From Anastrepha obliqua (taxonomy: Eukaryota; Arthropoda; Insecta; Diptera; Tephritidae): 64,000 bases of DNA. The position numbers and the translations under genes were made by a program. How positions within the stretch are numbered: position 1 is the stretch's first letter; each line of letters opens with the position of its first letter. Below are positions 1-9,567 of the stretch, piece after piece. The notes under the pieces were generated by a model that saw only the letters and a list, made by a program, of their open reading frames with translations, made no database searches and had not been told where the DNA came from. Location: contig NC_072895.1 in assembly GCF_027943255.1 (NCBI RefSeq), forward strand, positions 75,642,001 to 75,706,000, written 5' to 3'.

Positions 1-1157
1 CCATGAAAGGAGAATCGACACACACCATCTTTTCGTCGACTTCAAAGCTGCATTCGACAGTACGGAAAGGAGTTACCTGTATGCCGCTATGTCTGAATTT
101 GGTATCCCCGCAAAACTAATACGGCTATGTAAGATGACGTTGCTCAACACCAGCAGCGCCGTCAGAATTGGGAAGGACCTCTCCGAGCCGTTTGATACCA
201 AGCGAGGTTTCAGACAGGGTGACTCGCTGTCGTGTGACTTCTTTAACCTGATGTTGGAGAGCATCGTACGAGCCGCAGAACTTAATTGCTCAGGCACAAT
301 TTTTTATAAGAGCGTACAATTGCTGGCGTATGCCGATGATATTGACATCATCGGCCTTAACAACCGCGCTGTTAGTTCTGCTTTCTCCAAACTGGATAAA
401 GAGGCAAAGCGAATGGGTTTGGTGGTGAACGAGGACAAAACGAAGTACCTCCTGTCTTCAAACAAACAGTCGGCGCACTCGCGTATCGGCACCCACGTCA
501 CTGTTGACAGTTATAATTTTGAGGTTGTAAAAGACTTCGTTTATTTAGGAACCAGCATTAACACCGATAACAATGTCAGCCTTGAAATCCAACGTAGAAT
601 CTCTCTTGCCAACAAGTGCTACTTTGGACTAAGTAGGCAATTGAGCAGTAAAGTCCTCTCTCGACGAACAAAATTAACACTCTACAAGACTCTCATCATG
701 CCCGTCCTAACGTATGGCGCAGAAGCTTGGACGATGACAACATCCGATGAAGCGACGCTTGGAGTGTTCGAGAGAAAGATTCTGCGTAAGATTTTTGGAC
801 CTTTGCACGTTGGCAACGGCGAATATCGCAGACGATGGAACGATGAGCTGTATGAGCTTTACGACGACATAGGCATAGCGCAGCGAATAAAGATCCAGCG
901 GCTTCGTTGGCTGGGTCATGTCGTCCGAATGGATACAAACGCTCCGGCTTTGAAAGTATTCGATGCGGTACCAGCTGGTGGTAGCAGAGGAAGAGGAAGG
1001 CCTCCTCTGCGTTGGAAAGATCAGGTGGAGAAGGACTTGGCTTCACTTGGTGTGTCCAATTGGCGCCGGTTAGCACGAGAAAGAAACGACTGGCGCGCTT
1101 TGTTAATCTCGGCCAAAATCGCGTAAGCGGTTATCGCGCCAATTAAGAAGAGAAGAA
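1..1157 (+). mobile_element. Non-LTR retrotransposon, 3' part
   Basis: The 3' end of a LINE whose 5' part lies outside the window. It carries an open reverse-transcriptase frame (2-1126) and a very short 3' tail rich in GAA (about 1127-1157). The same 3' end, beginning with the stop codon and CCAATTAAGAAGA, recurs on the minus strand at about 33403-33440, which fixes the 3' boundary. The clade is not certain; the YADDIDIIG motif and the conserved C-terminal block resemble RTE/Proto2-like insect LINEs. Confidence 0.8.
2..1126 (+). CDS. Reverse transcriptase of a LINE, C-terminal part
   Basis: This is an RNA-directed DNA polymerase fragment used for target-primed reverse transcription. The frame is open from base 2, upstream of the first ATG at 89, and reads LFVDFKAAFDST (RT catalytic block A) before that ATG, so the frame clearly enters from outside the window. 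Counting from the ATG, residues 39-47 hold the RGFRQGDSL block and residues 81-84 the YADD catalytic box with both Asp intact. A thumb-like region follows, with YLGTSIN and the C-terminal block AEAWTMTTSDEATLG, which is typical of insect LINEs of this type. No stop or frameshift is seen over 375 codons, so this copy is fairly young. No separate RNase H or zinc knuckle is visible. A decayed relative lies at 33403-33810 on the other strand. Confidence 0.82.
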   Translation, partial: HERRIDTHHLFVDFKAAFDSTERSYLYAAMSEFGIPAKLIRLCKMTLLNTSSAVRIGKDLSEPFDTKRGFRQGDSLSCDFFNLMLESIVRAAELNCSGTIFYKSVQLLAYADDIDIIGLNNRAVSSAFSKLDKEAKRMGLVVNEDKTKYLLSSNKQSAHSRIGTHVTVDSYNFEVVKDFVYLGTSINTDNNVSLEIQRRISLANKCYFGLSRQLSSKVLSRRTKLTLYKTLIMPVLTYGAEAWTMTTSDEATLGVFERKILRKIFGPLHVGNGEYRRRWNDELYELYDDIGIAQRIKIQRLRWLGHVVRMDTNAPALKVFDAVPAGGSRGRGRPPLRWKDQVEKDLASLGVSNWRRLARERNDWRALLISAKIA

Positions 1158-1223
1158 TATGCATTCAAAAAGCAAAATTTAAAAGGAATGTATAATTTCA
1201 GAAAGACGAACTATCTACCTTAA

Positions 1224-1381
1224 GGCGTCTGGCCACCCTGGCGGACCAAAAAATGCACTTTTTTTTTTTTAATTAATAAATTCGAAGCTATGGGCCGGAA
1301 TATTTTTATTTTTTAACTCAATATCATACAGGGTTTCAAGAATAACATTGTGAACTTTTATTTGAAAATATTAAAAAATGG
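1224..1381 (+). repeat. Left inverted arm, 158 bp
   Basis: Left arm of the TTAA fold-back element. It is the exact reverse complement of 1782-1939 when read by eye. Confidence 0.85.
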
Positions 1382-1781
1382 TTACTTTCTTTTGCGATTA
1401 TCTCGAAACTACATTTTTTGACCTGGTACCTTCGAGATCTCGGAAACTATCCTTCTGATTGCTTTCAAATTTTTACTGAATATTCTTAGATACATTATCT
1501 ACAATGTTACGTGGAAGTTTTTTGATAACTTGATTAGTTTTTTTTTTATTAATGTTTTTGTTTGAAAAATGTCGGTAAAAAATTAAAATTTTTTTTTTCG
1601 GCTCACCATAATTTTTCTAATCGTCGAAAAAAAAAAAGGCTACGCTACATTGTAGTCACACTACTTCAGAATAACCGGAATTTTTTTTTTTTTTTTTCAG
1701 ATGTACCATAACCGAGGACCAGGTGGGACAAGGACCGCGCGTATCGTGTGGAGGACCTCCGCGGCAACCAACATCACGGCG

Positions 1782-1939
1782 CCATTTTTTAATATTTTCA
1801 AATAAAAGTTCACAATGTTATTCTTGAAACCCTGTATGATATTGAGTTAAAAAATAAAAATATTCCGGCCCATAGCTTCGAATTTATTAATTAAAAAAAA
1901 AAAAGTGCATTTTTTGGTCCGCCAGGGTGGCCAGACGCC
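1782..1939 (-). repeat. Right inverted arm, 158 bp
   Basis: Right arm of the TTAA fold-back element, paired with 1224-1381 without a visible mismatch. Confidence 0.85.
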
Positions 1940-2269
1940 TTAACTTCTCGTGTGGCAGAAAGTTCTGTACAGATGGTGTTGCACAGCAAGTTTCTTGGAA
2001 GGGACGAAGGACAAACCGGCTATTACAGTGCTAAGCGTGACGGCAGCTTTAAAAAGTATAAAACAGACATCTAATTTCGAAAAGTAAGCTGCACTTATAC
2101 TTTTGATTTTAATTTTCAGACACATTTTCATTCAAATTCCTGCACGGGACAGACAAAGATTTCGAGCAACTTCTATCGGTTTTTTTCAACATGCCAAAGG
2201 ACAAGGCAAAAAAAAGGCGTATAGAGAAAATATGTCTGCAAACTTATAAGTTTTGAGGCTTAGAAATAG

Positions 2270-3330
2270 AATGCCCAGGAAACAATAATCAAGATTTTCG
2301 ACACATGCTCTTTTTTGCCTTTCATCTATGTAAAAAAGCTACCGAAGCAATCCGGCACATTTGCGACGTGTGTGGAGAAGGTGTCATATGCGAGTCCACA
2401 GCACGGAAAAGGTTTGCTAAATTCAATAATGGCGCCTTTGATGTCGATGGCATGTCCCGCAGCGGAAGGCCTTCTAAATTCGATGAAGAACATCTCCAAT
2501 CACTTTTGAAGGAGAACGGTCGCCACACCAGTCGGGAACTGGCGAAAAAAATGAAGTGCGATCATAATCTCCTTCATTCAATGGGATTTACCGAAAAATT
2601 GGGAGCCTGGGTGCGTCGCGAGCTCAACTAAAAAAAAAAAACAAAGAACAAAAGAAGTCACCTTCAAATTGCTTCTCGGCATCTCGCCCGCCATTGAGCA
2701 ACACACGGTCATGAACAGTGCTTTTTGTAACGAATCGTTGCGATAGATGGGAAATGGTGCACATACATCAATATGAAGCAAATAATGGAATGGGTGGCTC
2801 TAGGAGATACGCCAAAGCCGCGAGTCCAGCCGGATTTTCATCCAAAGAAGATCATGATATGTGTTTGGTGGGACTGGGAGGCCATGATGCACTGGGAAAT
2901 GCTCGAAAAGAATGCCATGGTCAACAAGGAGCTCTACATTGAATAAGGCTATTCAAATGAAAAGATCTGATCGACATGGTCAAACCATACTCCTTCACGG
3001 CAACGCCAGGTCCATGTTGCACAAGTCGTCAAAGCTCCAAGAGCTCGAATGGGAGGTCTTCCACCGACTGATTACCATTTTTTCCGATCCCTGTCAAACC
3101 ATATGAAAGGCGTAACTTCGATAACGAAGAATTCCTTTAAAATTGGCTCAAATACTTCTTTGACATCAGACCAGGCGTTTTTTGGCGGAACGGCATTCAC
3201 AAATTGGTCGAGAGGTGAGAAGAGGTTGTAAACATCAACAGCGAATATATAATTGATTAAGTTATTGACATAATTATTATTTTTTGTTTAATTAATCGGT
3301 AAAAACGCTACGAACTGATTCCTGAACCTA
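2270..3330 (+). pseudogene. Mariner transposase relic
   Basis: This is a decayed DD34D mariner. The ORF 2305-2631 (108 aa) matches the N-terminal DNA-binding half of mariner transposases: CDVCGEG..., then FAKFNNGAFDVDGMSRSGRP (the K-F-x-x-G-x-x-x-x-x-x-x-R-S-G-R-P block), then ENGRHTSRELAKKM and the LGAWVRRELN linker. After a stop at 2629, the later blocks appear in shifting frames: IMICVWWDWE near 2857-2880 and a trace of the C-terminal region (DYHFFRSLSNHM) near 3067-3105. A TIR-like segment, AAAAACGCTACGAACTGATT, ends it near 3330. Multiple frameshifts and stops mean it is dead. The 5' end was not located precisely. Confidence 0.72.
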
Positions 3331-3422
3331 TAAGAATGTTAGAATACGATTATTTTCTCCAAGTCGAGAACTAAGTCCCCTTTTTGTAAAGAATGCTGTA
3401 GCTCTCGATCGTTTTTATTATC

Positions 3423-3754
3423 ATATTCCAGCCTTACGGCCGCCGTAGCCGAATGGGTTGGTGCGTGACTACCATTCGGAATTCGGAGAGAACGTTGCTT
3501 CGAATCTCGGTGAAACACCAAAATTAAGAAAAACGTTTTTCTAATAGCGGTCGCCCCTTGGCAGACAATGGCAAACCTCCGAGTGTATTTCTGCTATGAA
3601 AAAGCTCCTCATAAAAATATCTGCCGTTCGGAGTCGGCTTGAAACTGTAGGTCCCTCCATTTGTGGAACAACATCAAGACGCACACCACAAATAGGAGGA
3701 GGAGCTCAGCCAAAAAGGGTGTACGCGCCAAGTATATATATATATTCCAGCCTT
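3423..3754 (+). mobile_element. tRNA-derived SINE, complete copy with 13-bp TSD
   Basis: The body spans 3436-3741. The head holds an A-box-like TAGCCGAATGG (about 3446-3456) and a B-box-like GCTTCGAATCT (about 3499-3509), the internal RNA polymerase III promoter layout of a tRNA-derived SINE. A tRNA-unrelated body follows, then the tail GCGCCAAGTATATATATA. It is flanked by ATATTCCAGCCTT at 3423-3435 and again at 3742-3754, a 13-bp target-site duplication that marks LINE-driven retroposition. This is the best-preserved reference copy; at least ten others occur in the window. Confidence 0.85.
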
Positions 3755-3759
3755 CTACC

Positions 3760-4224
3760 TTAGAATTCGACTCGTTTTCTAATCGTTCTCTAACCTAAAT
3801 GTTTGTTGGGGTGTGGCACAATGCAGAAAGGAATGACAACAACGAAAATAATATTTTCAAAACCAAAACCGTTTATAATTTTATACTAGCATGCATACAT
3901 TTGTATGTAAAACCACTATGACACGACATTAATCATAATGAAAAATGTTTCTAACAAAAATAGAGCACAGAAATTTGTCTCACCGTGTATGAAAAAAATA
4001 TACATATATATTTATTTAAATTTTAAAATTCAGCAAAGACTTTCTAGCCATAAACAAATGTAAATAAAGCGTGTATAGCCTTAGTGCATAGTCACAAATG
4101 ATTTCTATAATCTTAAATCTATGGAGGCGTGGCAAATTTAAGTTTTTGACGGTAATGTTAATGTTAATGGTAGTGGTATTGGTGATGGTAATGATAGTGA
4201 TATTGGCTCTAGGGAGGACTGCAA
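3760..4224. other. No gene seen; A+T-rich unique DNA
   Basis: No conserved ORF or terminal repeat was recognised. It contains scattered TATA-rich short runs. Confidence 0.5.
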
Positions 4225-4375
4225 TAATGGTGATTGTAACGATAAGTCGAATCCGAATGGGTTCGTGTACAAGTTCCGTTTGGAAGTGGCTGGTGGCCTC
4301 TTCTTGGCAGGCATTGACAAGCGTCCAAGTGTATTTCTGTCATGAAAAGGATACTCATAAAAACCATCAGAAAAA
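4225..4375 (+). mobile_element. SINE remnant (same tRNA-derived family)
   Basis: This is a diverged copy. AGTCGAATCCGAATGGGTTC resembles the tRNA-like head, and the later segment GTATTTCTGTCATGAAAAGG matches the SINE body. It lacks the terminal tail. Upstream (4155-4225) is a degenerate GGTAATG/GGTGATGG-rich simple repeat. Confidence 0.5.
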
Positions 4376-4389
4376 AAGTTTATAATCTT

Positions 4390-5320
4390 GATAATGGTAA
4401 TGTTTTGAAAAGGAATATGGTGGTATTGGCAATGCTAAAAGTTATGGTCATGAATATGATAACTGTGACGTAGGTAATCTACATTTTTAGTCCGAGACAG
4501 AGATGTTCATTGGAAGCTCGTCATCTTAACAAGCGTGACTTATCAATATTGTCAATTAGAACAGCCAAATTTAAAGCCTCCAAAACAGGTTGTTTGACAT
4601 CAGCTTTCGACAAAATCAATCCTGCGCAAATTAATGTTAAAATACAGCTATACTCTCACTCACTCATACTTATTATTAAACTAAATACTGCGTCTAAAAT
4701 AACTAATCATGATTTTTATCTAGAATTATCTATGTCAGTATAAAAACGATATATCAAACTAACTACTCAACAGACGCATAGATATGTACAAGTATACGAA
4801 CACAAAAATTCCAAACCAATTAAACTAATTTTTTTGTTTTTTTCCCCTTTAGGAGCCCTAACAGTATAAAGTGATGCGGAAGAGAAACCAATTTATTTCG
4901 ACTTTAATTAAAAAGTGCTTTTTCCACCCGACCACTCTACGAAAAAGAAATAAAATATTATACACATTTATGTAGTATATACGCAAACCTACATACACAT
5001 ACACACATTTGGACTCTAGTGCATAAATGCCAAACACAGCTTACTTATAGGTCTTGCAGCCAACGCAAAAGCCATTGAGATATTGACTTTTTATCAGAGA
5101 TCACTCAATTTCCGTCCAAATGCACTTGGAGGGGCTAGCAGCTAGGCTGCTACTTGGTCGGCTAAGAAAAGCAACATAAATGCATACTCATGGAAATATC
5201 TACATACATATAAGTATATATTCGGGACGTCTGTGGCATACGAGTCAATAGCAAATAACTTAATGATGCCTAATATGGGACGCCTGTGTCTATAAAAATA
5301 TATAAATTGCAGCTCATAAC
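4390..5320. other. No gene seen; A+T-rich unique DNA
   Basis: Only short non-conserved ORFs are present. The stretch has several (TACATA)n-like runs, as at 4975-5010 and 5195-5220. Confidence 0.45.
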
Positions 5321-5395
5321 TTGCATATTGTCGTCTGTCGTTGTTGGTCTTTTTTCTGGTCGCTGGTTGGCAGTTGCTTCTATGAAGTTGTTGAG

Positions 5396-5528
5396 ATGGC
5401 GACGCGTCGGATGTGCCTAACCAAATGGGCAAATTGGCACCGTCCAACGCCATTGTTGTTGTTATTGCTCATGTTGGTTTTGGTTTTTATTGCCATATGT
5501 GGGCATGTTGCGCACGCATTGTTGACGA
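5396..5528 (+). CDS. Candidate host first coding exon: signal peptide
   Basis: The reading frame starts at ATG 5396 (context TTGAGATGG) and encodes 44 residues plus one base. It has a basic N-terminus (ATRRMCLTKW), a leucine/valine-rich core at residues 20-35, and an AHA motif at residues 39-41 that would suit signal peptidase, followed by LLTS. The frame then meets GTGAGT at 5529-5534, a strong 5' splice site. The exon is 133 bp from the ATG, so the intron would be in phase 1, the phase usual for introns near signal-peptide cleavage sites. Codon use is richer in G/C than the surroundings. I do not recognise the protein, and no downstream exon was identified. It could be an alternative first exon paired with 8454-8589. 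It is inferred, not proven. Confidence 0.5.
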
Positions 5529-5534
5529 GTGAGT
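5529..5534 (+). promoter_or_regulatory. Candidate 5' splice donor GTGAGT
   Basis: GTGAGT follows the hydrophobic ORF in phase 1. The match to the insect donor consensus is good, with A at position -1 rather than G. Confidence 0.45.
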
Positions 5535-5837
5535 ACACCATTGCATTTGGCGCGATTTTGCGCACATGAGTACGTGCAAAAATACATATGCCTTTATATA
5601 TGTATGAATGTATGAGGAGTGGTTCGAAAAAATTCACAAATATTATATGAAGTAGTATAAAATATAATCAAATGAGTTACAGAAATGACAACCGTCAGGA
5701 TATAAGGAAACAAGTATTGTATTTAAAGCAGGTTTAGGGCACTTCCATTTTGTAAATAAGTATGTATAATATGCATTGTATGTGTATAAGCATATATGTA
5801 TATGTGTGCATACACATAATTTGAGCTTGCATCCTTT

Positions 5838-6086
5838 GTTAAATGTTTGGACGAGCTCCTCCTCCAACCTACAATTTTATGCCGCCTCCAAACGGCTGGT
5901 GGCTTCGGTAGAAGAAATACACTTGGAGGTTTGCCTTTGCCAACCAAGGGACGGCCGCTATTAGAAAAACCCTTTTCTATTATTTTAGTGTTTCGTGTCC
6001 ACAGCGGGTTTCAAAACTGGGCACTACCAAATGGTAGTCAACCAATGGTATGCGACCCATTCGGCTATGGTGGCTGCCATGTCTAT
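5838..6086 (-). mobile_element. SINE copy, minus strand
   Basis: Read on the minus strand it begins with GGCAGCCACCATAGCCGAAT near 6086, continues through the TAATAGCGG and GTGTATTTCTTC body motifs, and ends with GGAGGAGGAGCTCGTCC near 5840. It diverges from the 3436 copy in the middle and 3' part and resembles the 55426 copy, which suggests a second subfamily. Confidence 0.7.
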
Positions 6087-6117
6087 AGGTGTAAGTATAA
6101 TTAAACACCTCTACTTT

Positions 6118-6345
6118 CCAATTTTTCAGGCAATGGAGCAATCTACAGTTTTATGCCGCTCCTTAACGGCAGATGGTTTTTCGGCAGAAGCTTTTCGTGG
6201 TTTTTCGGTGACTTAAAATCACCAGCACCCGAAGACTAATCATTATAACAATTCAGCTATCATTTGATGTGTCATGTCCGCAGTGGGTATCGAGCTCAGA
6301 ACAACCCGAATAATTACCATGCAAAAGCACATTTGTCTATACTGT
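6118..6345 (-). mobile_element. Decayed SINE copy, minus strand
   Basis: It lies just beside the previous copy. CTACAGTTTTATGCCGCTCC and the CCGCAGTGGGTATCGAGCTC segment match the SINE body and B-box region in reverse, with many substitutions and an insertion. Confidence 0.45.
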
Positions 6346-7588
6346 CCACTCGCCTACAGCAGCTGGATAAAAAGAAATTTGTTTCACTCATTCCAACTTC
6401 CAATTTTAAACTCCACTGAACGACTGAGAACAAAGTTCGCGGATTCTAAATTCACTCAGTTACGTGGCACGCACTGCAATGATTTAGCGATTTTGTTCGT
6501 TTCAGTTAAACAGGTTGTTTTTTGTTTTTGTTTTTGAGTAAGCGTTCTTCAATAGGTTGGGTTTCGACGGAAGCGTAGTGGAGCGGAAAAAATTTATATT
6601 AGTTACTCACTGAATACCTCAACTATAATATCACAATCAATGAATCTTTCTCATATACTGGGTAAGTATGGTATATCTATGAGATAGAAAGAATGCCGAT
6701 GTTTTCTTCAGAAAGATGAAGTAGATGAACAAATTTTATTTCTGACTTTGCAACTGGAGCGAGTTTCCCAACATTCTACAGTTATATTGGGAGGGCAACC
6801 AGGATAAGCGGCATTTTACTGGAATATAAACAACCTTTTAAGTCACAGTGCTAATTCCTTCTGCTGCACACAGAATTTCCATATATCCAACATTATGTAA
6901 AAGAAGTTATGTATGTACAGTATATAAATATGCATACACGATTGTGCTACTTTGCGCGATATATGTACATACATATTTTCTGTTGCAGGGTTAACTGTCT
7001 TTCGCGCATGAACGCGCTAGTCACCGTTTGTGCACACAAAACAATCTTGAGCAAACCTTAGTAGCATTAGCAAACCGCTTCTCTACCTCAATATGGTGAT
7101 GTTGTGATTGCAATTCTCGCAACGCTTCTCTTGTTGCTATGCTGGATTTGTTTAGCCAGCAACCGGTAACTACTATGTTGCCACATTTCTCACCTATTTC
7201 CTTCCTACCTTCTTTACTGCAAGCCGGCTCTTTTAGTGTGTGTATTTGTGTGAATAGCCAACGGTATTACAAGTGCGCCGGTCAAAAAATTAAATTCACT
7301 GCCTTGCAAAGATAGTATAGAGAATCAGAAAGTTAGATAGCTGAAAGCATAAGGTAAAGTCGAATAATATGCCGGCACAAATTTCTTCATACATATGTAT
7401 GTAGGGAACATAAGATGCATACCAAAGCCAAAATGAGCCTTGTAAATTTATAAAACAGTCAATATATTATATATTTTCGTTTGTGCTGATTTTCCTTCTG
7501 AAGTGTTTCCAGTTATATTTTGCTAACAGTGAAGAACAGAGCTTTCTTTCTACTTATATATGCCTTTCAGCTATATTAAGCAAATTAA
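6346..7588. other. No gene seen; unique DNA
   Basis: No conserved ORF was found. It is A+T rich apart from a more balanced stretch at about 7000-7280. Confidence 0.45.
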
Positions 7589-7771
7589 ATGAACAAGACC
7601 AAATCTTCAATTCAATTATGTCGCTTGTGTGCCCTTGAAAAAACATGCAATTTTTTGACTATGAATAAAACACTAAAAATAATATTATGGAATGCTAACG
7701 GTCTAGCTAAACATCAAACGGAGCTAGAAGTTCTGTTAAAACAAAACAAAACAAAACAAAGAATTTCTTAA
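7589..7771 (+). pseudogene. LINE endonuclease start, Jockey-like fragment
   Basis: The ORF contains TLKIILWNANGLAKHQTELE followed by VLLKQNK. This is the first block of the APE-type endonuclease at the N-terminus of Jockey-clade ORF2, where the Asn of WNANGL binds the metal/phosphate. The match stops at a short AAAAC repeat and a stop codon, so only the 5' beginning of ORF2 remains. Residues 9-17 include CRLCA, which recalls a ZAD or zinc-knuckle cysteine pair but is too short to call. Retention of a 5' LINE piece alone implies deletion or rearrangement rather than ordinary 5' truncation. Confidence 0.55.
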
Positions 7772-8453
7772 TATGTTGCTTTCATTTCATTGTGTACGGA
7801 TACTTTTTCTGGCGAGTGTATAAAAATAGATACGTATATTTATACTTCCTTTTAAGCGCTTTTGTAATTCTTTGAAAAAATTTGAAATGACATCGCCCAT
7901 GAATGAAATAATAAAAGCGTTCTTCTTCCACTTATTCTATTAACACAACTTTTCTACGCCTGCCAGCTACTAGACTGGCTCTTCTCCCTGCAAACTTCTT
8001 TTACGCAATCAGCTCCGAACGACATTATCACAACCTCCATTCAGCTGTTTCTTTCACCTTTGATCATTTTTTTTTTTTAGTGTTTTATGATTTCCTTTAA
8101 TATCGGCCGAAACTTTTTTCTTTTCGCTTTGAAACTGGCATACGAGTATACTCGTATCGCTGCCGCATAACAAATGAGTGAGCAGTAACAATAGCAGAGG
8201 TGACAAGGCAGACAATCGTTGGCGCGAAATAGCAACAAACTGAGGCAGAGTCCACAAAATCTTCAAAGGCAGCAGAATGGCACGCAAAATGTTATTGCGG
8301 TTGGGGGTCCAAAAAAAAAAAAAAAAAATACTGTACATCGTTAAGGAATCAAATACAGTCATAAACACATGGCTTGAAAGTGCAAACATTGTTTTTGAAA
8401 TTCGTATGACTGTGCGCTTCAAAATGTAATTCGATATATTCAAGTGTCGCATT
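7772..8453. other. No gene seen; contains a poly(A) run
   Basis: No conserved ORF. There is an 18-base A run at about 8311-8328 and a poly-T run near 8068. Confidence 0.45.
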
Positions 8454-8589
8454 ATGCAAGTCCTAAGGCGACAACAACACCAACACAAAGTGACTCAGGA
8501 TGTTAGAATTCGTGTGGTTTCGTTGCTCAATGGCTTTTTAGCTCTGTGGGCATTGTTGTTTTTGTGGGAGTCCGCAATCGTTATTGCAA
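8454..8589 (+). CDS. Candidate host first coding exon: second signal peptide
   Basis: ATG 8454 opens a frame of 45 codons plus one base. It has a basic N-terminus (MQVLRRQQHQHK), a hydrophobic core at residues 21-38 (LLNGFLALWALLFLW), and an AIVIA end that fits the -3/-1 rule for signal peptidase, with cleavage expected at the exon edge. The frame runs directly into GTGAGT at 8590-8595. The 136-bp length gives a phase 1 intron, as in the 5396-5528 candidate, and the strand is the same. Beyond the donor the frame becomes low-complexity (Phe-rich) and then stops. Two such exons 3 kb apart would fit alternative first exons of one secreted or membrane protein, or two family members. No downstream exon was recognised. 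Confidence 0.5.
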
Positions 8590-8595
8590 GTGAGT
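8590..8595 (+). promoter_or_regulatory. Candidate 5' splice donor GTGAGT
   Basis: CAA|GTGAGTTT follows the second signal-peptide ORF in phase 1. Confidence 0.45.
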
Positions 8596-8699
8596 TTACG
8601 GGTTATGTGAGCTTGTTCGTGTTCTCTTACAGTGCGTTGGCGAAGATTTTTTTTTTTTCCTTTTACATCTTTTTTGAGCATGACTGGCAAGCTTGATTT

Positions 8700-9141
8700 A
8701 AAAAGACGGTTTATGGTAACGAAGACGGTTACGGCATCCATTTCACTTGGTAAAATATTGGAAAATCTAAGATGCACAGCTGTCCATTGAAATTGATGGA
8801 AATCCGGTATTTATGTTACATTTAGACCTAAGTTTAAATGACACTTATCAGTATAAGTGCTAAATATATACATATATACCGAAGGCCATTTCAGTTATTT
8901 ATATGTATGGACGAGAACAACGTATTAATAGTGTCTCGCTAAAATAATTTTAATGACATAGGCATAGAAGTTATTGGGGTTTCCTACAGACTTTCAAAAA
9001 AGTTGTTAATTAGATATATTAACGCCGAATGGACGAAATGTTATATAAGGTAATAATATCATCTTTTGTTAAGTTACACCTAAAGTGCGTTTCTAATAAT
9101 CAACTATTCAGAGATTCATCTAATGCATGAAGACGATATAT
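8700..9141. other. No gene seen; unique DNA
   Basis: A+T-rich sequence without recognised coding or repeat features. Confidence 0.4.
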
Positions 9142-9335
9142 AAAAAACTTTCTGCTGAAGTATGTATACATTTTCATAACAGTCCGATTAGTATTTCTAT
9201 ACTTTTGACTAGTTCTAGAGTAGTTTTTCGTGCAATAGACCAAAACGATAAATTTTCTGTTGGAGTATGTATATGTTTTCCTAGTAATTCGATTGTGTAT
9301 ACAAAATTTTGTGCTCAAATATGTATACCTTTTCA
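9142..9335 (+). repeat. Degenerate repeat, three copies of a 30-bp motif
   Basis: Copies begin near 9142, 9249 and 9302, with a core like TTTCTGYTGAAGTATGTATA. Related spacer words (CCGATTAG, TTCGATTG) recur between them. The spacing is irregular (about 107 and 53 bp), so this is a decayed direct repeat of unknown origin. Confidence 0.4.
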
Positions 9336-9567
9336 AGCACTTTAGTTTAGCTTTTCTCCAATTTTTATTTTTTTCGAGTAGTTTTACATCTAATTGATGA
9401 AAGTTGGGTTTATTGAATTATCGTTTATGAAATCAATAAATTGCTTTTTAGCTTAAGCTTTTCAAAAGAAAACATTTGCCGCCGAAAGACATTTACTTCT
9501 CAGTTTCAAAATCATTACTCAAAGTGTAGAACTTTTTATTCTATTCGTATAACAGCTCTGTGAAAAA

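Larger units (their letters stand above)
1220..1943. mobile_element. TTAA-flanked fold-back MITE with 158-bp inverted arms
   Basis: The segment 1224-1939 (716 bp) is bounded on both sides by TTAA (1220-1223 and 1940-1943), the target duplication of piggyBac-type transposons. Its ends, GGCGTCTGGCCACCCTGGCG and its complement, begin inverted arms of 158 bp that match base for base by eye, including a run of 12 T/A. The 400-bp loop has no coding potential and contains several poly-T runs. It reads as a non-autonomous element of recent origin, or one kept identical by gene conversion. The TIR does not start with the CCC usual for piggyBac, so the assignment rests on TTAA. Confidence 0.75.

Noticed and set aside
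2..1126. Possible active LINE gene
   Set aside because: The frame is open, but only the C-terminal part lies in the window and no endonuclease or 5' region can be seen, so activity cannot be claimed.
3446..3509. Functional tRNA gene
   Set aside because: A and B boxes are present, but there is no cloverleaf-closing acceptor stem, and the sequence continues into a repeated body with a retroposon target duplication.
7589..7660. ZAD zinc-finger host protein (CRLCA)
   Set aside because: Only one Cys pair is visible, and the same ORF continues into a LINE endonuclease block.
8054..8488. 144-aa minus-strand ORF
   Set aside because: Low-complexity, no family resemblance, and it overlaps the better signal-peptide candidate on the plus strand.
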